From positions 1 through 42,085 of IMG/VR virus record IMGVR_UViG_3300042261_000294: DNA of 42,085 nt. The stretch is one strand, 5' to 3'. How positions within the stretch are numbered: position 1 is the stretch's first letter; each line of letters opens with the position of its first letter. This document shows, piece after piece, positions 22,819-31,378 of the stretch. This DNA comes from a virus. The notes under the pieces were generated by a model. It saw nothing but the letters and a program-made list of their open reading frames with translations. It searched no databases and was not told where the DNA came from. The position numbers were made by a program, and so were the translations under genes.

Positions 22819-25800
22819 GAGATTCCGTACCTTCGCTTCCAGTGGCGAGTGAGTTGGAACATGCGGATGTCCGTAAGGGTATCCACGAACGGTTCCGCTA
22901 TCTTACCATCAAACCAATTGCTCGCGGTAGCGTTGGAGTACCGTCCGAACAGCGTTGTGGAGTCCAGACCTGTCAGCGTGGCAGGGGTCACTTCCGTACC
23001 CGCACGCGCTACGGTCTGAGTGATGCCGTTGATGTAGAGTTGCCAGTTGGAGCCGTCCCACTTCGCCACGAGGATGTAAGTCGTGGCATCTGACAGTACC
23101 GTGCTCGCCGTAACGCTGAACGCGGTGCCAGCGTTATTTCCCTGGATGGTAAACTTGCCGTCCGTGCTGATGCCCGCCCAGAGGAAGTTATTGGCACTCG
23201 CCTCGTCCTGCACGGCAATCAGGGCTTGGTTGGCAGGGCTTGCGAGGATCACATCATCAGGCTTGCATACGATACCGATGGTCGGGTTGGTAATGCACAT
23301 GCCCGTGATGCTCGCCACCCGCATGATGTCGTTCGCGCCGTCGCCTTCTTCCGCAGGGCAGCCATTGATGCCGGTAAGACGATGCACGACTCGATTCGCT
23401 GCGGTTCCGTTGACCAACTGGTAGCGATTGCCCTCCTGGCTTTCCCATCCCCACACCGCATCGCCGTCGCTTGGTTGTCCAAACGGACCCTCGTCAAATC
23501 CGATACGAAGGACGGGCGTTGCACCCGTGGCTTCTGTACCGGCGTAGAGTTCTGCGATTTGTGCTGGGGAGAGGACAGAGTTGTAGATGCGAACGTCGTC
23601 AATCAACCCGTTAAATGCACGGTCTAGTGCCGCACGATTACCAAGCATCGGCGTCGTTGTGGATGCGGCAGGAGTTCCGCTGTTTTGGTTCGCAGTTCCA
23701 GATGCTGCACCATTTACATAAAGGTTCGTCACACCAGCGGCAGTCCGCGTGACGGCAACGTGCAACCACACACCGAGCGACAGTGATCCTGCTGCTGAAT
23801 CTGCGTTGGTACTGGCGTCGCTAACGAATGACAAGGCCGCATTCTTGACCAACAGGTTGGATTTTCCGTTGTCGAAAATTCTTCCTAAACCACCATCACC
23901 CCATCCGCTCAACTTGATCCACGCGCTGATCGTCAACGCACCGCTCCCCACTGGATCGGTGCCGAATGTAACTCGATCATCGCTTCCATCGAACGTCAGC
24001 GAGTACCCTCCCGCACAGCTTGGAACGGACCTGGGCACGTCGTAGCCAATAGCTTTTAGTACGGGCGTTGCACCAGTTGCCTCAGAGCCGCTACCCAATT
24101 CGGCAATCTGATCCGTAGATAACGCGCTCGTGTACATACGAACGTCAGCAATCAACCCCGAGTAAAATGCACTTGCTCCGTCGTGGGCTGCACCGATAGC
24201 AACTGCGGATGTGGAGTCGTATGTTATGTAGTCGGTCATCTCGCAAAACGATAATCCACCGCTCAGTGCACCGTCCTCATATATTGTCGCAGTTGTTCCG
24301 TGTAGACTGACTACGATGTGATGCCAGTCACCGTCATTCGGGGTCGATCCGAAATCCCCCCAGACTCCACCATTTTTATAGGCCAACTTATTGGATGACT
24401 CTCCTCTCCAGGCAATGATACGCTGCCCTCCGATGTTTATTAAATGAACCTCACCCGATAGTGCCGCAGACGACTTGCACCACATACTGAACGTGATATA
24501 CGACCCAGGCATATCAAGACTTCCAGTCGGCATCTTGATATAGTCGTTTACACCATCCAGGCGAAGGGAGTGTGTTATTTTCCCAGCCAGGACTGACGGG
24601 ATGTCGTTATCATGCGATGCACGTACATCGGCAAACCCTGTCATTACACCGTCGTAAGCAGTGCCCGCTGATCCTTGATTCGCCACCGTCGATGAATATG
24701 AACCATCGGGAGTATTGGAGCTATACGCGGTGACTTTCTGAGCAGCGGTGAATCCCATCAGCGTACCGTCGAGATTCGATCCGCTGCCGGTGTTACGAGC
24801 CACTGCTTCCGCTGGTCCGTTGCCCACGGCAATCGCGGCGGATTTGCAGGAGACGGTGTCGAACGTCGTAGTTGACGACGGACTATCACCTGATCCGATT
24901 AGAAATGTTGCAGAACCGGCACATACGCCACTGACCGTCTTTTCTGCAAACGAAGAATTTAACCCAGTAAGCGATATCGCAGTTGATCCCAAATATATGT
25001 AACAACTCGTGTATGTTGATTTCACAAATGCCGTTATGGTATACGCACTTCCAACAGTCAAAACCGACTGCGTACTGTAACACGCGCTTAACGCTGCATC
25101 TTTGAAATAACGCATCGACAGATTACCCGCTTGTGGCGAAACGGTTTCGATGTCAATGCGAGAAAATCCAGCGGTTGCTTCCGTCCACCCCCCAAACACG
25201 TCCGCGTCCGAGTGGCAGGGGATCGAGGAGGGACGGAGGACCACATTGTCGAGCGTTGCTATGGTGTCAGCACCGGCAGTAAACAGCACGGACGCACTGC
25301 CAGATGCTGTTATAGTGGACGTTTTCGATCCTGTTGTCGTCCAGTTCGCGGCAGAACTTGTGTTGCCAACGTACACGCGAAGGTAATCAGCAGTGATCGT
25401 AACATCGCCCGCTACCGTGTAGTTGCGTCCAGCAGTAACAGCTACCGCTTGCGCGAGATTACTGAACGTCGTCTGCGAGCCGTCAACCGCTGCGACATTG
25501 GAGTCAGCATTATCAACGGTCCAACCAGTTCCTTTCGTCCAGTCTGTATCTGTGGTCATTTCTCCATTGGTCACGAGATTCGTAGCCAGCACTTCGCTCA
25601 AATCATTCGTGCCAGGATTCACAAAATTACGTCGCGTGCCTGATGATTCGGTCAGGTCGTAGAAGACGGACCAAGCTAACGCTGTTTTATCTGCGGACGA
25701 TTGTTCGTTGTAGTATTGGCCGAGTCCACCCGTACCGGCAGTATTCGTAATCGCCGTCGCCACCGCAGCGGCAGTTACGTCGGCGGGCTTGCCGATGCCC

Positions 25801-27545
25801 AACATCGCGATTCTGCCGTCGTGATAATACGTCGCCACGCCACTTTGCCCGACATAGAACTTGCCCGTGTTGTCGAGCGAAGTGGTGGTGTCGAGGATGT
25901 GGATGTGAGGTTTGCAGGAAATGTTATCAACATACAGTGGATCAGTCCCACCGTAAGTTATGATGCCAGTTGCACCAGAGTTGGCAGATATTGCAGTGTG
26001 TGTGTATGTGGCATACGCATTGGTTGTGGTTTTACTAGCACTGTCACCAGTGCTATTATCTAGCATGAATTTGAATGTGGCAGAGCCAGCATTGCTTTTT
26101 ACTCTTGCTGTCATCGTATATTTTGCATTGGCTTTTAATATTCCGTTTTGTTGTACTAATGAATAAGTGTTGTCGGCTGTTCTATTAAACTTTACGGCAT
26201 GTGATCCAGTATCAACAGTAGTCGTTTCATCAGTTATAGTTGCACTTCCACCAGACACTACTTCGGACCAATTAGCAAAAATATCAGCACCACCAGCACC
26301 GGCGGTTTCAAATCCCGTGTTGCTGAGTTGCTCCACGCTATACGGACTGAGCGAGAAGTCCTGCGAGACGCCGTTGACGTACATCTTGCAGTTGGCAATG
26401 TTGTTGCGGTCAACGACTAACTGACAGTGGTATTTGGTTGTGGTGGAGGAGAGCGCGGTCGTGGAGGCGACTAGGTTCATTACAATTGTTCCACCAACAA
26501 GTGAAACAAATTCGAGATAATTGGATGAATTGATGAACCATCGCCACCGATTATTCGCGTCTTGATACTTTCCACAAATTGTCTGATTCGTCCCAACACT
26601 CGTGCGATACTCATTCGCATTAAGGACAAAATCCCCCGTCCCCAGATTGAACGCCGCCGCATCAGCCGCCTCAAAGTTTGACTTATCGCCCGCTGCGAGG
26701 CTCGCGCCGGTAACGCCGGTACGAGTCTCGAAGCCGGTGTTGGTTAACAACTCTGCGCCAGTGCGGGTAAGGTCTAGCGTCCCTGCCTGATCGATCAAAC
26801 CAGCGGTAGGATCGGTTTCGTTGCAGTTGTAGTAGAAACCCGTGCGAGATGCGTTGGAGATAAGAGACGTTGCGAGACTGCCGCCGCGTGCTTCCACTTC
26901 AGCGTAGGTCAATCCGTTGCCGTTGTTGTACAAAGCCGTTACGTCGGCTTGCGTGGGAACGTAGCCTTCGCCGTAGCCGATCTGGGAGATGGAACCGCCG
27001 AGGAACGAGTCACCTATTACGTCATTACACGCAACGGTTGGGTATCTAGTTCCAGCAGTAATAAGAGAGTTCCCATTTAGGGAACTAATGATTAGTGTTC
27101 CTGCCACCGCGCCGTTAATGTAGAACGTCGCGTTTCCGTCACGATCCGCAGTCACTACGATATGCGACCACGCGCCAGCGGTTACCGTCCCTGTCGAATT
27201 TCCAGTTACTATGCCTGTTCCACTTGATAAAGACAATTCAATATTCGCGCCATTCAGCAGAATGTGGAATCCACGGACATTGTTGTTGCCACCATCCCAA
27301 AATAGGTACTGATATCCACTGACGGCAGTTGGATTTACCCATAGCGATACCCAGAAATCCACACCAGCGATGCGTGTCGTATTACGAACGGTTCCTATGA
27401 ACGCACTCTTATCGCTTGCCTTGAGCGTCCTGCTGCCGCCCGTGAACACGCCGGAATCGGGCCGGAGCCAGAAAGAGGGAGCCGTGCGAAGAGGAGACAG
27501 AAGTCCACGCAGCGAGGGTCCAGCACCCAGGGTCATTAGCGACAT
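22815..27545 (-). CDS. giant multi-LamG adhesin or tail fibre protein (1576 aa)
   Basis: A surface-exposed carbohydrate-binding protein. I see about five concanavalin A-like/LamG units: residues ~45-210 ('FWVSLWVNPT', 'WSHIVVTADRDGNATFYING'), ~290-400 with its end at ~550-600 ('KFYVGQSG', 'DGRIAMLGIG'), ~990-1150 ('WHHIVVSLHGTTATIYEDGA'), ~1180-1345 ('LTISAWIKL', 'WLHVAVTRTAAGVTNLYVNG') and ~1370-1560. CBM/jelly-roll-like units with 'TNGEMTTDTDW' or 'NTGFET' starts lie at ~405-545, ~650-770 and ~780-900; the first splits the second LamG unit. A 'QIAEL..G.EATGATPVL' linker occurs twice. The N terminus and the C terminus 'RMFQLTRHWKRRYGIS' look like conserved anchors. No Shine-Dalgarno is obvious before ATG 27545. 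Confidence 0.82.
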   Translation of the reverse strand: MSLMTLGAGPSLRGLLSPLRTAPSFWLRPDSGVFTGGSRTLKASDKSAFIGTVRNTTRIAGVDFWVSLWVNPTAVSGYQYLFWDGGNNNVRGFHILLNGANIELSLSSGTGIVTGNSTGTVTAGAWSHIVVTADRDGNATFYINGAVAGTLIISSLNGNSLITAGTRYPTVACNDVIGDSFLGGSISQIGYGEGYVPTQADVTALYNNGNGLTYAEVEARGGSLATSLISNASRTGFYYNCNETDPTAGLIDQAGTLDLTRTGAELLTNTGFETRTGVTGASLAAGDKSNFEAADAAAFNLGTGDFVLNANEYRTSVGTNQTICGKYQDANNRWRWFINSSNYLEFVSLVGGTIVMNLVASTTALSSTTTKYHCQLVVDRNNIANCKMYVNGVSQDFSLSPYSVEQLSNTGFETAGAGGADIFANWSEVVSGGSATITDETTTVDTGSHAVKFNRTADNTYSLVQQNGILKANAKYTMTARVKSNAGSATFKFMLDNSTGDSASKTTTNAYATYTHTAISANSGATGIITYGGTDPLYVDNISCKPHIHILDTTTSLDNTGKFYVGQSGVATYYHDGRIAMLGIGKPADVTAAAVATAITNTAGTGGLGQYYNEQSSADKTALAWSVFYDLTESSGTRRNFVNPGTNDLSEVLATNLVTNGEMTTDTDWTKGTGWTVDNADSNVAAVDGSQTTFSNLAQAVAVTAGRNYTVAGDVTITADYLRVYVGNTSSAANWTTTGSKTSTITASGSASVLFTAGADTIATLDNVVLRPSSIPCHSDADVFGGWTEATAGFSRIDIETVSPQAGNLSMRYFKDAALSACYSTQSVLTVGSAYTITAFVKSTYTSCYIYLGSTAISLTGLNSSFAEKTVSGVCAGSATFLIGSGDSPSSTTTFDTVSCKSAAIAVGNGPAEAVARNTGSGSNLDGTLMGFTAAQKVTAYSSNTPDGSYSSTVANQGSAGTAYDGVMTGFADVRASHDNDIPSVLAGKITHSLRLDGVNDYIKMPTGSLDMPGSYITFSMWCKSSAALSGEVHLINIGGQRIIAWRGESSNKLAYKNGGVWGDFGSTPNDGDWHHIVVSLHGTTATIYEDGALSGGLSFCEMTDYITYDSTSAVAIGAAHDGASAFYSGLIADVRMYTSALSTDQIAELGSGSEATGATPVLKAIGYDVPRSVPSCAGGYSLTFDGSDDRVTFGTDPVGSGALTISAWIKLSGWGDGGLGRIFDNGKSNLLVKNAALSFVSDASTNADSAAGSLSLGVWLHVAVTRTAAGVTNLYVNGAASGTANQNSGTPAASTTTPMLGNRAALDRAFNGLIDDVRIYNSVLSPAQIAELYAGTEATGATPVLRIGFDEGPFGQPSDGDAVWGWESQEGNRYQLVNGTAANRVVHRLTGINGCPAEEGDGANDIMRVASITGMCITNPTIGIVCKPDDVILASPANQALIAVQDEASANNFLWAGISTDGKFTIQGNNAGTAFSVTASTVLSDATTYILVAKWDGSNWQLYINGITQTVARAGTEVTPATLTGLDSTTLFGRYSNATASNWFDGKIAEPFVDTLTDIRMFQLTRHWKRRYGIS

Positions 27546-27554
27546 GATGGTATC

Positions 27555-27587
27555 TCGGTAGTGTCAGAACGTCGGTAGTGTCAGAAC
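27555..27587 (-). repeat. 17-bp tandem duplication upstream of the giant fibre gene
   Basis: TCGGTAGTGTCAGAAC occurs at 27555-27570 and again at 27572-27587, a 17-base period within the 46-base gap before the fibre start. It ends about 10 bases upstream of the ATG at 27545, where a ribosome binding site would be expected but is not evident. Confidence 0.7.
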
Positions 27588-27592
27588 AGTGA

Positions 27593-28195
27593 TCAGGAGC
27601 GTTTCTTCGTCACTTCCAGAAGTTCGGTGAGTTTCTGGTTCGTCTCATCCTGCTTCTTGAGTGACTCTTCTCGTTGACGCGGTACGGGCTCCATGAGCTT
27701 GGAGGCCGAGTCCATCACACTCACGATCTTACCAAGCTGATCGATCTGGATGGCGTGGGTCTTGGTGACGCCTTCGAGAATCTCGACCTGCTTCGTATTC
27801 AGGGCCTCGTTACGCTTAGTCATCTCCATGTGTGAGTTGATCAGAGCGATACCTGTCTTCTCGTCGCTCTCGCGCTTGGTTTCCATGGAGGACATGTTGC
27901 GTTCGATCAGTACCAGCGTCTCGGCGTTCTTGGCGAGGTTGGCCGTCAATGCCTCGTTGGTACGCACGGTTGACTCAAGGAGCTTCTGCTGGTTGTCAAT
28001 CATCCACTTGCCGACGAAACCCAGGATGCCCATGAGGATCAGAGCCGTGGCTACGGGAAAGCCAAACTCCCGTATCGCTCGCAAGACCCATGGATACTCA
28101 CGGTCATCTGAACGCTCAATGTGGATTTCTCTGGTGATTTCGTCGGTGTTCGTCACAGGCAGTTCCTCTGCTTCTAACGGGTCGATATTATCCAC
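27593..28195 (-). CDS. membrane-anchored coiled-coil protein (holin-like candidate)
   Basis: GTG 28195 with GGAGGG 7 bases upstream is chosen; the longer frame to 28366 overlaps the peptidase gene by 150 bases. The 200-aa product has an acidic N terminus, one clear membrane segment ('FPVATALILMGILGFVGKWM', about residues 52-72) and a long C-terminal coiled coil rich in Glu/Lys/Thr. The topology suits a holin-like, spanin-like or other accessory membrane protein. It is next to a papain-like peptidase, supporting a lysis or envelope role without proving it. Confidence 0.65.
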   Translation of the reverse strand: MDNIDPLEAEELPVTNTDEITREIHIERSDDREYPWVLRAIREFGFPVATALILMGILGFVGKWMIDNQQKLLESTVRTNEALTANLAKNAETLVLIERNMSSMETKRESDEKTGIALINSHMEMTKRNEALNTKQVEILEGVTKTHAIQIDQLGKIVSVMDSASKLMEPVPRQREESLKKQDETNQKLTELLEVTKKRS

Positions 28196-28212
28196 GGATA
28201 CGCCCTCCACTG

Positions 28213-29091
28213 TTAAGCAGCGAGAGAGATCCACGGAAAGATGTTTACACTGCGAACAGCCCACGCTCCACGGCTGACCATCGTTGCAATCTTGCGGCGG
28301 GAGTCGCGGCCAAAGCCCTTGCTCTCTCCCGTCCAGATCTTGCGGCTGAATCCCCACTGCCCCCATGAATTCACATAGTCGCTGAAGACGTCACCGTCCC
28401 ATACAGGCCGACAGTGCATGATGCTATGTCCATCACGCCCGCCGATGCACGGGTAGCCCTTGCACAGTGCCGTGACCCATCCCGCCACACTTGTGATCTT
28501 GAGATACTCATCAACGCGGAAAATCTTGGCCGTGTCTTTCCAGCCCTCTTGGAACGACTGACCGTAGCCCGTGAATGGATGCGTGTGCTTGAACAATCCC
28601 TGCTTAACGAGCTCGAGGTTCTTCTCGGTTCGTGCTGGGAGCTGCCCTACCTCACGCAACCAGTTCAACGCTCCCGCTACACTGGAGCCGCTGTACCGCG
28701 TACCGTTCCAGCGATAAGAGGACATGGGCGAGAGCAGAATGACGTTGTCCGGGCCGAACTGTACTGCCTGTCGTACGTGTTGCCCTTGGGCCGAGGCATT
28801 GTGAACACAGGATGGTTCACTACTCTGGTTAAGGATCCAGACAATCATCCGCTCCAGCCAACCATCAGGGTTGGCGTCGATTTCGGCGATGCGGTCCTTC
28901 CATGTTTCCTCGGCGTAGAGCTCTTCCACAGCTTCGAACAGCGTTGCCCCTGCGAGGTCGTCCGGGTCTGGCTGCCAACCGAAGCCCAGCTTGCCGTCTT
29001 CCATCTCGCAGCCGTGCTCCTCGGCGTAGTCCATGAAGTCAACGTCGATGAAGCTATCAGAACCAGCAATGCTCGGCGAGCAGTAACTCAT
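28213..29091 (-). CDS. papain-like cysteine peptidase
   Basis: ATG 29091 in an ATGA overlap gives 292 aa. The papain-like triad is visible: Cys95 in 'SEPSCVHNASAQGQ' followed by a helix, His222 in 'GRDGHSIMHC', and Asn241 in 'NSWGQWG', the same N-S-W-G-x-W-G signature as in papain. 'GSSVAGALNWLREVGQLP' between them is the usual second helix/loop. The N-terminal ~85 residues are acidic and may be a pro-region or docking part. Roles could be lysis, degradation of host surface protein, or virion maturation. Phages of proteinaceous-walled or peptidoglycan-poor hosts might use a protease here; that is speculation. Confidence 0.8.
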   Translation of the reverse strand: MSYCSPSIAGSDSFIDVDFMDYAEEHGCEMEDGKLGFGWQPDPDDLAGATLFEAVEELYAEETWKDRIAEIDANPDGWLERMIVWILNQSSEPSCVHNASAQGQHVRQAVQFGPDNVILLSPMSSYRWNGTRYSGSSVAGALNWLREVGQLPARTEKNLELVKQGLFKHTHPFTGYGQSFQEGWKDTAKIFRVDEYLKITSVAGWVTALCKGYPCIGGRDGHSIMHCRPVWDGDVFSDYVNSWGQWGFSRKIWTGESKGFGRDSRRKIATMVSRGAWAVRSVNIFPWISLAA

Positions 29092-29819
29092 CGCATCAGC
29101 CCCCATTCTTTCATGAGCTTGTCGAGATCGTCTTCCGTCTTGGGCATCTCAGCGTGTTTAGCGAACCCGCCTAAAGAGTCCACGGCGATAATACGTGGGA
29201 GCGCGGCTCCGTTGACGTACTGGGTTGCTGCTTGCACGATCTTGTTCAGCGTTTCGTCGTAGTTCCTCCCATTCTTGTCCAGAACCAATAACAGCTTCCC
29301 AACGTCCTTGTTCACCCGGAGGTGCTGCACCAATTTCTGAAAGAGTTGGGTATCCTCGTCGTTCTCGTGCAGGATCAGTGCCCTCGTCAGCGTCTGCACC
29401 ACCGGCTTGACGGGGTCCGTCGTAGGGTTTACGGGTGGTACCACCGGAACCGTAGGATCTTCAGGACAGGGATAGAGTGGCTTGACCACAACGTCATGAA
29501 AGGCAATGTCGATATCCACTCCGCCGCTGCTGTTAGCTGCCGCCACGGCAAGCATGAAGCGATAACGAGTCTCTTTGCGTACACCGGCACTGAAGCCGAT
29601 CTGCATGTCGGTGTCTTTGCCGAAGAACGCCTTATCTGCTTGACCAGGCTCCAGGCAGAGACGCCACTTGAACTTCGTACCCTGCGACTGCGAGGCATCC
29701 AGTGACACCATATCGCCGCTGATGGTTTCCTTCTGGCCAACGATCACGGCCTTCGGCGTCATCTGAGCCATTGCTGCCGTGGCTAAGAGCAGCCACACGG
29801 CGAGAACGTTGCGAATCAT
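29088..29819 (-). CDS. secreted protein with PKD-like domain
   Basis: ATG 29819 with AAGGAG upstream. The N terminus 'MIRNVLAVWLLLATAAMAQ' is a classical signal peptide with an Ala-x-Ala cleavage site. Residues ~20-115 form a beta-sandwich with 'VSLDASQSQGTKFKWRL', typical of PKD/Ig-like folds. A Pro/Val/Thr linker (~118-140) leads to an alpha/beta C-terminal domain ('TRALILHENDEDTQLFQKLV', 'GKLLLVLDKNGRN') of unknown type. The phage expresses this as an exported factor, presumably for the envelope or for lysis. Confidence 0.75.
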   Translation of the reverse strand: MIRNVLAVWLLLATAAMAQMTPKAVIVGQKETISGDMVSLDASQSQGTKFKWRLCLEPGQADKAFFGKDTDMQIGFSAGVRKETRYRFMLAVAAANSSGGVDIDIAFHDVVVKPLYPCPEDPTVPVVPPVNPTTDPVKPVVQTLTRALILHENDEDTQLFQKLVQHLRVNKDVGKLLLVLDKNGRNYDETLNKIVQAATQYVNGAALPRIIAVDSLGGFAKHAEMPKTEDDLDKLMKEWGLMR

Positions 29820-29830
29820 CAGTTTGCTCC

Positions 29831-30019
29831 TTACGATTCGGCGGGCAGTTTGATTCGGACTTTCACTGACTCGGTAACGTATTTTCTGAGGAAGTCGTTG
29901 TTGACCTCGATCTCAAGCTCCACAAAGCCTTGCCGCAGGGCGTCGTCAAGCAGTGTGTTCAACCTACGCAGGAGGAAGTTTGACTCACGGATCGGTCCAC
30001 CATCAAGATCGCTGTCCAT
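29831..30019 (-). CDS. small hypothetical protein (62 aa)
   Basis: ATG 30019 with GAGGAG 8 bases upstream. The product is acidic, helical at first ('LLRRLNTLLDDALRQGFVEL') and ends in a strand 'VKVRIKLPAES'. No membrane segment and no family I recognise. Part of the accessory block between secreted and membrane proteins. Confidence 0.6.
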   Translation of the reverse strand: MDSDLDGGPIRESNFLLRRLNTLLDDALRQGFVELEIEVNNDFLRKYVTESVKVRIKLPAES

Positions 30020-30029
30020 TGATTACTCC

Positions 30030-30140
30030 TCAGGTAAAGTAACGCAGAACCAGCGTGAACACCATCAGAACAGTCATGATAACAGCAATCTCTTTAGCCT
30101 TCGCCTTTTGTCTCGAGCCATAGAGCAATCGCCTGATCAT
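30030..30140 (-). CDS. tiny membrane protein (36 aa), overlapping its neighbour
   Basis: ATG 30140 to TGA 30030-30032 encodes a peptide with a basic N terminus 'MIRRLLYGSRQKAKAKE' and a single hydrophobic segment 'IAVIMTVLMVFTLVLRYF'. It overlaps the 3' end of the gene at 30094 by 47 bases and fills the gap before the next gene. A GAGAG lies upstream as a weak ribosome binding site. Size and topology suit a small holin or antiholin. Support is limited. Confidence 0.4.
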   Translation of the reverse strand: MIRRLLYGSRQKAKAKEIAVIMTVLMVFTLVLRYFT

Positions 30141-30486
30141 CAGAGAGCTCTCGGACCTTCTTGAGCATGGCATTGGTGATCCTCTCAGAGTCAACGGACA
30201 TATCAGGCGGCAGCATACGAGCCCTGATTTCCTGCGATACCTTACGGCGCAGGCTGATACGCTGGATCCAGGTGGGATTCTTGAAATGCTTCTTCCAGCA
30301 CTCCATGTCCTTGATGTGGTCGAGGTACAGTCGTGCCGCCCCGATGATGATGGAGATGATCATAAGGGCCACGATGACGTCGCCGTCTTTGGGTTGTTGC
30401 GCATACGCATCTCGAACAGTTGACTCATCGAAGCTCGTAAGCTCTGAGGCAACGGAGATCGCAGTATCCTCGAGGAACGACGTCAT
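30094..30486 (-). CDS. membrane protein (130 aa)
   Basis: ATG 30486 (AAAGGG about 9 bases upstream) is preferred to 30507. The product has an N-terminal soluble helix, one membrane segment 'VIVALMIISIIIGAARLYL' (about residues 38-57), and a basic C-terminal part with 'RISLRRKVSQEIRARML'. It resembles no family I know. In the lysis/accessory block; a class of holin-like or channel-associated protein is possible. Confidence 0.62.
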   Translation of the reverse strand: MTSFLEDTAISVASELTSFDESTVRDAYAQQPKDGDVIVALMIISIIIGAARLYLDHIKDMECWKKHFKNPTWIQRISLRRKVSQEIRARMLPPDMSVDSERITNAMLKKVRELSDDQAIALWLETKGEG

Positions 30487-30499
30487 CGTGGCTAACCCT

Positions 30500-30784
30500 T
30501 TATGCACCGCACATCTGAAGGAAGAACGTTTCGACCGAGGACAGGATCATGCCTGCCAGGATCGGGTTCGTCAACTTGGCGGCAACGAACAGCCGAATGG
30601 CTTCCATGATCTGGTCGCGGTAATCGCAGCCGAGCAGCTTGAGCCACTCGCCCGCCTTGGTCATGATGGCGTACACCGACGGCGGAACGGTCAACGCCGC
30701 TACGGTGTCACCACACATGAGCTCTTCGCCCTGGATGCTGCCGAAGTCAGCACAGAGCTCTTCGAACATCTGATCACGATTCAT
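30500..30784 (-). CDS. hypothetical protein (94 aa)
   Basis: ATG 30784 with AGGAG upstream, overlapping the zinc-ribbon gene by 11 bases. All-helical product with paired Cys ('LCADFG', 'ELMCGDTV', 'LLGCDYRDQI', 'FLQMCGA') and a moderately hydrophobic C-terminal helix 'PILAGMILSSVETFFLQM'. No recognised family or enzyme motif. Confidence 0.58.
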   Translation of the reverse strand: MNRDQMFEELCADFGSIQGEELMCGDTVAALTVPPSVYAIMTKAGEWLKLLGCDYRDQIMEAIRLFVAAKLTNPILAGMILSSVETFFLQMCGA

Positions 30785-31010
30785 ACCTTCGCTCCTTTAC
30801 CTTGGTGGCGGTATCGTAAACAACACATCTTGAACGGTCTTCCCTCAGACACTCTCCACGTGCGTCCTTGATGGCGGAGATCACCGTAGGAACGCGAGGA
30901 GTAGTTCCTTCTTCACTTGACTCAACCAGCGTACCGCACATACGACAGTGAAAGGTCGGGTACGTGGCAGGGATCATCTTCAGTGAGCCATTGCAGGTCG
31001 GACATGCCAT
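30774..31010 (-). CDS. zinc-ribbon protein (78 aa)
   Basis: TAATG overlap with the upstream gene. The N terminus 'MACPTCNGSLKMIPATY' followed by 'FHCRMCG' gives CxxC...CxxC spaced for a treble-clef/zinc ribbon. The C-terminal half is basic and unstructured. Small zinc ribbons of this kind are common in phages and may bind nucleic acid or a host protein; the actual partner is unknown. Confidence 0.65.
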   Translation of the reverse strand: MACPTCNGSLKMIPATYPTFHCRMCGTLVESSEEGTTPRVPTVISAIKDARGECLREDRSRCVVYDTATKVKERRYES

Positions 31011-31378
31011 TAGACAGTCTCCGCAAGGGTCTTTGATGCCTTCTGCAAAGTGAGGTTGTAAACGGGATGGCGACCCTTAATGTCTTCGATCTTGTTGATG
31101 GCGACGACTTCAAAGTAGGTGGGACTGGAGCCAAGGTCAGCAATCTTACCCTTGGCAATGTAGCTACCCAAGGGAACAGCCTTGGCAATGCGAACGTTGC
31201 GTGGATAGGCTTCTGAGGTAGTAGCCTGAGAGGGCATGGACTGGTCGTTGATAATCCAGCGACACTTCATCTCGACTGGCGTACTGCTCACACGCGCTTG
31301 ACCATAGCGTGTCAAGGTGTCCTGGCGTGCCCAGACTGTACACCAGTTCGTCAGCCCTACGTGTGAGATGTCAGGCAT
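31010..31378 (-). CDS. head closure / connector-like protein
   Basis: ATG 31378 in a TAATG overlap (not the in-frame start at 31417). The 122-aa product is beta-rich ('GLTNWCTVWARQDTLTRYG', 'VRIAKAVPLGSYIAKGKIAD', 'YFEVVAINKIEDIKGRHPVY'), resembling head closure or stopper proteins in size and strand pattern. It follows the adaptor-like gene, the usual place for such a protein. Family not certain. Confidence 0.6.
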   Translation of the reverse strand: MPDISHVGLTNWCTVWARQDTLTRYGQARVSSTPVEMKCRWIINDQSMPSQATTSEAYPRNVRIAKAVPLGSYIAKGKIADLGSSPTYFEVVAINKIEDIKGRHPVYNLTLQKASKTLAETV

